Source of the DNA: Anaerolineales bacterium
GTDB lineage: Bacteria > Chloroflexota > Anaerolineae > 4572-78 > J111
NCBI GenBank assembly: GCA_012032575.1
Contig: JAAUSP010000254.1
Coordinates: forward strand, 1 to 10,093
Direction: 5' to 3'
DNA: 10,093 bases
Shown here piece after piece: positions 1-5,162 of the stretch (positions within the stretch are counted from its first letter, which is position 1; every line of letters begins with the position of its first letter). The position numbers and the translations under genes were made by a program. The notes beneath the pieces were generated by a model that ran no database searches, was not told the origin of the DNA, and was given only the letters and a program-made list of their open reading frames with translations.

Positions 1-361
1 TCGTGGCCTAATTGAAACTCAACTTTTTTGTCACGACTGGAACTGCCCAAACTGATACTCACGACACGTTTCACAACCTTTGCCTCTTTGCAAAAATGGG
101 TCAAAAATAAAAATAATGTCCAGAAAATAAACTGCAATCCCTAAAATATTGATATATTACGGCAAAAGTGGATTAAAAAATTCGGATGGTTTTTAGCTAA
201 AAAGTCGTTGGTTGTTAGTCTTTTTTGGAAATTTTGATGTTACAAAATTAAAAATCCAAAAATACTATTGTGGGATATTATTCTCGAAAAATATCAAAAA
301 TAATACTACGTACCCTGTAACTAAACAGAAATAAGCAAAAAATGGGGAGGTTGTGAAACTA
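1..361. other. AT-rich intergenic stretch, no gene
   Basis: By my count about 115 of the first 360 bases are G or C (near 32%), far below the coding parts of the window. I find no credible reading frame, RNA gene or strong promoter. One small inverted repeat is visible, AATTTTG at 230-236 with CAAAATT at 243-249, but it has no U-tract suited to ending the minus-strand operon that stops at 362. A weaker one pairs GATATT with AATATC near 275-296. The minus-strand operon therefore has no obvious intrinsic terminator here. Confidence 0.6.
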
Positions 362-1125
362 TTATGGCTCAATTTCAGCAACAGAGTTGAATACTCGATT
401 GGGCCGGTAGGGAAAATTGATAATCATTTCCGGTCGAGTGACCCCGGTTAAAACCAGAATGGTTTCCAGTCCACTTTCCAGCCCCATTTTTATATCGGTA
501 TCCATCCGGTCCCCAACCATAAAGGTATTTTCAGAATGTTCTCCCAAATAGCGCAGCGCCGAACGCATCATCAGCGGGTTAGGTTTGCCCACAAAATATG
601 GCGCAAAGCCGGTTGCTTTCTCGATTAGCGCCGCAACTGCGCCGCAAGCGGGGGTCAAACCAATTTCGGTCGGGCCGGAGGGGTCGGGGTTGGTGGCGAT
701 AAAGGGTGTCCCGGCCCAAATCAATTGGGTGGCCCGAATAATTTTATCGTAAGGGTAGGACTCGGTTTCGCCCAAAATCACGTAGTCAGGTTTGTAATCG
801 GTCAGGGTATAGCCGACATCGGTCAACGCCTGGTACAATCCAATATCACCCAAAACATAAGCCGATCCGTGAGGTTTTTGCGATTGGACAAAGGCCGCCG
901 TGGCCATCGCGCTGCTAAAAATCTGTTGCGTGCCAATATTGATGCCCGCCGATTGCAGCCGGTGCTGTAAATCGGTTGGGGTGTAGCGGGAGTTGTTGGT
1001 CAGAACCAGATACTTATGTTCACCCGCAATCAGGCGCTCGATAAATTCAGCCGCTCCGGGGATTGGATTTTGACCCTGAACCAGAACTCCATCCATATCA
1101 ATCAAATACGTTTTTTGCTATTCAT
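362..1125 (-). CDS. HAD-IIA family sugar-phosphatase (NagD-like), one-base frameshift near the start
   Basis: Predicted cytoplasmic phosphatase of the haloacid dehalogenase superfamily, subclass IIA (NagD / p-nitrophenylphosphatase type), probably acting on small phosphorylated metabolites; the substrate cannot be read from sequence. In the open frame (TTG at 1105, 247 aa) the motifs are DMDG with nucleophile D3 and acid/base D5, TNNS at 36-39, GKPNP with the lysine at 174, and GDRMDTD at 198-204. The cap domain sits between motifs II and III, as in subclass IIA. The TTG start has no ribosome site and cuts off the first beta strand. An ATG at 1125 preceded by AGGGAG at good spacing reads MNSKK and would continue as [10 protein letters not shown] if one A were added to the A6 run at 1111-1116, giving 254 aa. 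I therefore take 1125 as the true start. It lies 27 bases after the M23 stop, so it is probably co-transcribed with the envelope gene. Family call sure; exact substrate unknown. Confidence 0.9.
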
Positions 1126-1152
1126 CCTCGATACTCCCTAAAAACTGTCCCA

Positions 1153-1725
1153 TTATGGAATTGAGTGTTGGACCCACTGCAATGGTTCGACGGCAATCCC
1201 GTTCAACCGCATTTCCCAATGCAAATGGGCCCCCGTTGCCAGACCTGTATCCCCCACCAGGCCGATTAATTCACCCTGCTTCACTTCTTGCCCCACCACC
1301 ACAATAAGCTGGCTTTGATGCCAGTATCCGCTAAACAACCCCAGACCATGGTCAAGCAGAACGGCATTCCCGCGCACAGCCAGTTTCTCGGCCAGCACAA
1401 CTTTCCCCGCTGCCGGAGCATAAATCGGCGTCCCGATTTCCCCGCCAAAATCAGTTCCGGCGTGAAAGGTCAACTCGCTGCCGCCGTTATAACTCCGCCG
1501 GGTGCCAAAATTGCTGGTTACTCGCAGCGTGTCAGGGCCAACCGGATACCAAAAAGCTCCCTGCCAGTAAGGCTGCGGCGACACATGGGACCACAGGTTG
1601 TCCAACTTTTCCTGTTCCAAGCGGATGAGTTCAGGATCAAGCAAGCTCCCTCGTTCAGGGTCAAGCTGGATGTTTTCCTGTCCGTACGGACCCGCAACCA
1701 CGCTGGCTTCCTTCAAGAGAGTCAC
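1153..1725 (-). CDS. M23 (LytM-type) peptidase domain, C-terminal part of a frameshift-split LysM-M23 protein
   Basis: Zinc metallopeptidase domain of family M23, which cuts peptide crossbridges of peptidoglycan outside the membrane. Numbered from the GTG at 1725: HxxxD zinc ligands H88 and D92 in FHAGTDFG, H136 in GYWH, and HLH at 167-169 giving the other active-site histidine and the third zinc ligand. FGTRRSYNGG at 73-82 is the usual lead-in. The GTG overlaps the stop of the upstream LysM frame (GTGA), which imitates translational coupling. However, this frame starts in mid-domain with no signal peptide, and adding one A at 1755-1758 joins it seamlessly to the LysM frame. It is therefore better read as the C-terminal 190 residues of one secreted protein. 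If the break were real, this part would lack an export signal and be non-functional in the envelope. Confidence 0.9.
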   Translation of the reverse strand: MTLLKEASVVAGPYGQENIQLDPERGSLLDPELIRLEQEKLDNLWSHVSPQPYWQGAFWYPVGPDTLRVTSNFGTRRSYNGGSELTFHAGTDFGGEIGTPIYAPAAGKVVLAEKLAVRGNAVLLDHGLGLFSGYWHQSQLIVVVGQEVKQGELIGLVGDTGLATGAHLHWEMRLNGIAVEPLQWVQHSIP

Positions 1726-2444
1726 CTGCGAGCCATTGGCCAGATTGGCGGTGATTTTAAGGGGTAAACACTGGGTTCAGCCATGGCGTGAACAGCCGTG
1801 ATACCCCAAAATTGACCGTTACCGCTATCTCTAAAAAGGATCGGCCGGCCTTCAAAATCGCCGCTCACTGTTGCGGGCGCGGTCAGTTGTACCCGAATCA
1901 CCAGGGTGCGACCTTGAATAATGGTTGGTTCAGAAAGTTCCACAGCGGCAAAGGGGGCCGCCAGGGTTTCCGGGCTGGAAGGTACGCTGCCGGGAATCAT
2001 GAGGGTCTGGCCCACTTGTAGGAGATCGGGATTGGCTAAATGGTTAGCCAGAATAATAGTTTCCAGCGAAACCCCGTAAGTGGCGGCAATGGTAAAAAGT
2101 GTTTCGCCAGGTTGAACCGTGTGAGTTTGATCAACTCGACTGGGAGACAAAGTTGACGGAGCAGTCGTCACTTGCCGGGCCACCCTCGGCAAAATAAGCT
2201 GCTGCCCAGGGAAAAGAAGATTCAAATTTGATAAACGGTTTGCCAGCGCAATCTCCCCCGGTGAAAGGTTAAAACGCCGGGCAATCCCGTTGAGGGTATC
2301 GCCTGGCTGAACCGTATAAACAAAAGTTCCCTGTTGCTGCCGGGTTCCATCTTGGGCCAAAGCTGATCGCACGAACACAGTCGAACCAAAAATCAGGAGG
2401 CCCAATACCATAACTAGTTTTAAAAAATTTTTGGCTGATTTCAT
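1722..2444 (-). CDS. Secreted protein with two LysM domains, N-terminal part of the LysM-M23 endopeptidase
   Basis: Export and cell-wall-binding half of a peptidoglycan hydrolase. From the ATG at 2444, residues 1-30 form a Sec signal peptide: basic start MKSAK, a hydrophobic core, and SALA before the likely cut at QD. LysM domain 1 spans about 42-86 (YTVQPGDTLNGIARRF) and LysM domain 2 about 107-151 (HTVQPGETLFTIAATYG); both should bind glycan chains. A beta-rich linker (about 165-225) follows. The last ten residues are out of frame: after YPLK the sequence reads SPPIWPMARR and stops. Adding one A restores KITANLANGSQVTLLKE and runs into the M23 domain, for about 430 aa in all. An in-frame TTG at 2459 would add five residues; ATG 2444 gives the better signal peptide. 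A weak -10-like TATAAG lies at 2469-2474 and the ribosome site is poor. HAD phosphatase follows downstream. Confidence 0.88.
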   Translation of the reverse strand: MKSAKNFLKLVMVLGLLIFGSTVFVRSALAQDGTRQQQGTFVYTVQPGDTLNGIARRFNLSPGEIALANRLSNLNLLFPGQQLILPRVARQVTTAPSTLSPSRVDQTHTVQPGETLFTIAATYGVSLETIILANHLANPDLLQVGQTLMIPGSVPSSPETLAAPFAAVELSEPTIIQGRTLVIRVQLTAPATVSGDFEGRPILFRDSGNGQFWGITAVHAMAEPSVYPLKSPPIWPMARR

Positions 2445-2502
2445 GATTATGTCGCCCAAGTGAGATTACTTATATTTTAATGGTAACGGATAAAAAGCGC
2501 TA

Positions 2503-2534
2503 ATGAAAAAAAGAAAACCGCCCAAAAGGGCGGT
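2503..2534 (-). terminator. Rho-independent terminator of the unknown-protein operon
   Basis: On the minus strand a perfect 7-bp stem, ACCGCCC with GGGCGGT (2517-2523 and 2528-2534), closes a TTTT loop and is followed by a T-rich tract (TTTCTTTTTTT) at about 2506-2516. It lies 45 bases after the stop of the 140-aa gene and before the LysM gene, so it separates the two minus-strand operons. Confidence 0.9.
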
Positions 2535-2578
2535 GTTGTTGCAGAGATTATTCCATGATTGACAATGTACCCCGGTAT

Positions 2579-3001
2579 TTAAACCGACATATTAACGGGA
2601 CGAATACCATCATAAACCTGATGCCCGCCAATAGTGCGCAGGATGAGATCAGGTGTTTTTTTGTGTAACATTTCGTAAATTTCCAGCGGCGTCAGAGGGG
2701 TATTATCATTGGCGATAAAAAGACGGAAGATGGCTCGGGTCAACGGGAGATTGTCATCAATAAAATTGGGTTGTTGGCCGCAGTGGGTTTGAATAGTATG
2801 CCAGAGCATATCTATTTGAAACACCTCACCCGTTTCCGGATTAATCCAATCAAAGGTTTGGTTTTCGGCTGAGTGAAGGCTCCTGGCCTCTGGACACAGA
2901 TGACCTTGCAAATACGCGCCCAAATTCTGGCTTTGTTTATGCCACCAGGCAAAATCTATATGAAATTTTGTCTCAAGGGTTGGTTTAATATATTTAGCCA
3001 T
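2579..3001 (-). CDS. Conserved protein of unknown function, 140 aa, partner of the upstream 532-aa gene
   Basis: Function unknown. The ATG at 3001 gives 140 residues, with no signal peptide or membrane segment, so it is probably cytoplasmic. Visible landmarks are an N-terminal TKFHIDFAWWH block (11-21), a single Cys-containing HLCPE (34-38), a WINPETGEV stretch (52-60), LWHTIQTHC (66-74), and a C-terminal helical region LTPLEIYEMLHKKTP followed by ILRTIGG and VYDGIRPV. That last part has the length and rhythm of a winged-helix fold, which is inference from reading only. It starts 22 bases after the stop of the 532-aa gene, with a small AGGAA/TTCCT hairpin in the gap and no strong ribosome site, which suggests an operon and possibly coupled translation. 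I associate similar pairs with Chloroflexota genomes, from memory rather than a search. Confidence 0.8.
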   Translation of the reverse strand: MAKYIKPTLETKFHIDFAWWHKQSQNLGAYLQGHLCPEARSLHSAENQTFDWINPETGEVFQIDMLWHTIQTHCGQQPNFIDDNLPLTRAIFRLFIANDNTPLTPLEIYEMLHKKTPDLILRTIGGHQVYDGIRPVNMSV

Positions 3002-3023
3002 AGCGTTGAGGAACGTTTTCCTG

Positions 3024-4622
3024 CTAATCTCTTAAAGTAGGATCATAAATCCAGTAGCCATGCTTCATTGGAATAAAGCAGCGGTTGTCCACCAGTTCCT
3101 GGAAAATTGTCCCCGGTGCTGCCCGCCGAATAACATTGACAGCACTGTAAAGCGTTTTGGCGTGGACGGTACTCTGGGGGTTGAGCTTGGACAATTCCGG
3201 AAACACCTGGCAGAGAATATCATAAATAGACAACTTTTTTTCGGTTGCGTTTAGCCAAAGTGCATCTATTTGAGCCTGGTTCGACTCGCCAATAATCATA
3301 AGTTCATCATATTTGCAATTAATGGCTTCCTTGTTCATCTGGAAGACCAGCTTGTTGCCGCTAACATTAGCGGTGCGAACCCAATCACGTTGAGATCGCA
3401 ACGCCTGATAATCTACAATAACCCGCATCGGATTATCGGTGCGTTTGATCGTAATATACGCCCCGACCGGCAGCTTATTTTTGTTGTACCATTCATCCAA
3501 CCCAAAGACATATTTGTCATTGAGGGCAGTCCAACCCGGAAAGGTATCGCCGGTGCGGCCATCAACAAATTCAAAAAGAACCGGATTGTAATGACTGCTG
3601 GGAAAGAAAGCTTCCGTTTTGGGGGTCAGGGGCAGCGTCCCTACCCGCCGATGAGGATAATTGAGCACAATGGTAACAGTTTGGGGATTGGGATCAATCG
3701 CCGCAAGGTCCTCGACAGGTGTTGCTTCATCGTCAATCTCGGTTAATAATGCCTGAAGGTCTTCATCAAACAAATCAATGTCGTAAGCCAGATCGTTTTC
3801 CAGGTACAAACGGCGCGGCGCGTGATGTGCTTCCGGAGGTTCAATTCGCTCCAAATACCACAAGACTTGTCCGGTTGGACCCACATCATCAAACCGCTCA
3901 TCATTGGCCAGCCGGTAGCTCACCGAGAATCGGAGTGTATCCGTAATATCTTTGCCTTCGGCCAATCCCATTTGTTCAATCAGCGCATCCACGCTCAAGG
4001 GACCATTGTTTATATCAATGGCAGCGTCGGCAATATTAAATAATCCTTCATGAAAATCCGGCAGCAGATCACTTAAGAAATAGTGACCGTGAAACTTCAC
4101 AAAGTCGTTGCTATTTTTTAGAGCATTCTCAACTTTAGGGCGGATAAACTCCAGATAAGTCTGGTAAATTTCTTCCGGGGGCATTAACCCCTGCAAATTT
4201 GCCAGACTTTGATTAGTGTCCAGGTTAAGGGGGTGGGAACGATCAAAATCAGCCGCAAACTCATGGACAGCACTGCCGTTATCAAAACTTACCTCGATAA
4301 CTGTAAACGTACCATGAACGGGGTGATGACCCTGGCGTGTCTTTTTTACGGTACCAACCGCAAAATCCAGATGAGGGAAAACCACCTGCTCGTCAATAGC
4401 ATAGCTTTCTTTGGGCTGGTACAGCTTTCCCTGTTGAAACTCGCTCCGGGCGGCTAATTCTTCGACCTGGTATTGGCGCTTTACCAGAGTCAAACCAATT
4501 TCATCAAGAGTAAAAACCCGGTTGCTTTCTAAAATTTGGTTGTATATAAATTCTAAATCTTTGCTGTTAACTGTAAATTGGCCTTGCCAATAGGCCGGGG
4601 TCTGAGTTTTGCGCTGAACCAA
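3024..4622 (-). CDS. Conserved protein of unknown function, 532 aa, possible nucleic-acid-related role
   Basis: Function unknown. The frame is open from a TTG at 4679 (551 aa), but that codon lies between the -10 box and the expected transcript start, so it cannot begin translation if the promoter is real. The next in-frame candidate, TTG at 4622 (MVQRKTQTPAYWQGQF, 532 aa), has GAGGG about ten bases upstream and is my choice. There is no signal peptide or membrane span. Residues about 22-50 look helical (helix-turn-helix-like). About 80-125 (VVFPHLDFAVGTV then GTFTVIEVSFDNG) resembles a small beta-barrel. About 205-260 ends in ERFDDVGPTGQVLWYLERI, like a winged-helix wing. An acidic stretch lies at about 275-310, and the C-terminus (about 465-530) is again helix-then-wing in style, ending YWIYDP. 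Several such modules would suit a DNA- or RNA-associated protein, but this is inference. First gene of a two-gene operon with its own promoter and terminator. Confidence 0.8.
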   Translation of the reverse strand: MVQRKTQTPAYWQGQFTVNSKDLEFIYNQILESNRVFTLDEIGLTLVKRQYQVEELAARSEFQQGKLYQPKESYAIDEQVVFPHLDFAVGTVKKTRQGHHPVHGTFTVIEVSFDNGSAVHEFAADFDRSHPLNLDTNQSLANLQGLMPPEEIYQTYLEFIRPKVENALKNSNDFVKFHGHYFLSDLLPDFHEGLFNIADAAIDINNGPLSVDALIEQMGLAEGKDITDTLRFSVSYRLANDERFDDVGPTGQVLWYLERIEPPEAHHAPRRLYLENDLAYDIDLFDEDLQALLTEIDDEATPVEDLAAIDPNPQTVTIVLNYPHRRVGTLPLTPKTEAFFPSSHYNPVLFEFVDGRTGDTFPGWTALNDKYVFGLDEWYNKNKLPVGAYITIKRTDNPMRVIVDYQALRSQRDWVRTANVSGNKLVFQMNKEAINCKYDELMIIGESNQAQIDALWLNATEKKLSIYDILCQVFPELSKLNPQSTVHAKTLYSAVNVIRRAAPGTIFQELVDNRCFIPMKHGYWIYDPTLRD

Positions 4623-4660
4623 GATGAGGCATCCCTCTAAAAATTTTTGGAGATTATTTC

Positions 4661-4672
4661 TGCCGAACGGCA
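4661..4672 (-). promoter_or_regulatory. Dyad TGCCGTTCGGCA at the transcript start
   Basis: A 12-base inverted repeat (5-bp arms, 2-base centre) begins one base downstream of the start expected from the -10 box at 4680-4685. It could be a repressor operator or a 5' stem-loop (TGCC with GGCA around a GTTC loop) protecting the mRNA. The sequence alone does not decide which. Confidence 0.45.
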
Positions 4673-4679
4673 ATACCAA

Positions 4680-4708
4680 ATTATACTCTTATTGAGAAAG
4701 CTTGACAA
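4680..4708 (-). promoter_or_regulatory. Near-consensus sigma-70 promoter of the unknown-protein operon
   Basis: On the minus strand, -35 TTGTCA (4708-4703), a 17-base spacer, and a perfect -10 TATAAT (4685-4680). Predicted +1 is near 4673. This places the 551-aa TTG start upstream of the transcript and supports translation from 4622. Confidence 0.8.
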
Positions 4709-4810
4709 ATCACTCTTATTCTTGCTTGTTTAGCGCGTTAATTTGGTATCGTCTCGGTCATAAATTGGCCGCGTTTTGTCGTCTTACCAGAGGCATGTAT
4801 CAGTCACCGG

Positions 4811-4851
4811 ATAAAAAAAGACACTCACCTGGGAGGGAGTGAGTGTCTTTT
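4811..4851 (-). terminator. Strong intrinsic terminator ending the small RNA
   Basis: A perfect 13-bp inverted repeat (4816-4828 with 4839-4851; AAAAGACACTCAC and its complement) around a 10-base loop. On the minus strand the stem runs into seven Ts (4812-4818). On the plus strand only four Ts follow, so minus-strand use is favoured, although a bidirectional role is possible. Confidence 0.85.
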
Positions 4852-5018
4852 CCTCTCAGGGTCGGGTGGGGTCACTTTCCCTGAGAAATCCTGTCGCATC
4901 AAAAAAATAAATCTTGGGGAAGATTTTCCAGCGTCAGTCAGGCCGATAAATTTTAGAAGAGGCTTTTGGCTGTGGGTGCAGCCGTAAATGGGAGGGTTTC
5001 GACGCAACAGGTTTAATT
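4811..5018 (-). ncRNA. Candidate stand-alone structured small RNA, about 205 nt, family unknown
   Basis: Predicted transcript from about 5018 to the T-tract near 4811, between a good promoter (5025-5053) and a terminator (4811-4851). A long-range stem pairs CCTGTTGCGTCGAAA (5011-4997) with TTTGATGCGACAGG (4903-4890): about 14 pairs, three of them G-U. Inside it are a hairpin GGCTG/CAGCC with loop CACCCA (4968-4983) and a 7-bp hairpin AAATCTT/AAGATTT with loop CCCC (4909-4926). After it comes a 7- to 10-bp hairpin around CTCAGGG/CCCTGAG (4852-4888), then the terminator hairpin. Loops are C-rich, and CCCTCCC occurs in both a 5' unpaired segment (4990-4996) and the terminator loop (4831-4837). 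I found no tmRNA tRNA-like end, SRP GGAAGC-type core, or RNase P core, and the fold is not the single long rod of 6S RNA. It could act by pairing with GGGAGG ribosome sites; that is inference. Confidence 0.55.
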
Positions 5019-5024
5019 GCCACC

Positions 5025-5053
5025 ACTATAACATGCATGCTAATTTGAGTCAG
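5025..5053 (-). promoter_or_regulatory. Promoter of the candidate small RNA
   Basis: Minus strand: -35 CTGACT (5053-5048), a 17-base spacer containing the palindrome GCATGC, and -10 TATAGT (5030-5025), five of six matches to consensus. Predicted +1 is an A near 5018, just before the closing stem of the RNA. Confidence 0.6.
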
Positions 5054-5092
5054 TAAATTTGCCGTAAATTTTTTTATGCTTCCCTAAATTTT

Positions 5093-5121
5093 TTGCCTCG
5101 CTTGGGGTAAAATGCTACACT
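5093..5121 (+). promoter_or_regulatory. Promoter of the ABC exporter
   Basis: Plus strand: -35 TTGCCT (5093-5098), a 17-base spacer, and -10 TACACT (5116-5121) with an extended TGC just before it. Predicted +1 is near 5128, leaving a leader of about 35 bases. It is divergent from the small-RNA promoter, with the two -35 boxes about 40 bases apart. Confidence 0.55.
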
Positions 5122-5162
5122 GATTTGTGGTGCTTCGAAAATTTTAGGCAATTTCAGGAAAC

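Noticed and set aside
1722..1725. GTGA stop-start overlap as real translational coupling of LysM and M23 genes
   Set aside because: Conserved protein reads through the joint once a single A is added, and the second part lacks any export signal.
3002..3023. AGGAA/TTCCT hairpin between the two unknown genes as a terminator
   Set aside because: Five weak pairs and no T-tract; more likely incidental or a minor mRNA processing or coupling element.
4816..4851. Terminator hairpin read as the attenuator of a riboswitch controlling the 532-aa gene
   Set aside because: A near-consensus promoter lies between it and the gene, so the gene does not need read-through. Still possible as a second, longer transcript.
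4825..5007. Minus-strand 60-aa open frame in the small-RNA region
   Set aside because: It falls across the RNA's hairpins and terminator, the composition is unconvincing, and structure explains the region better.
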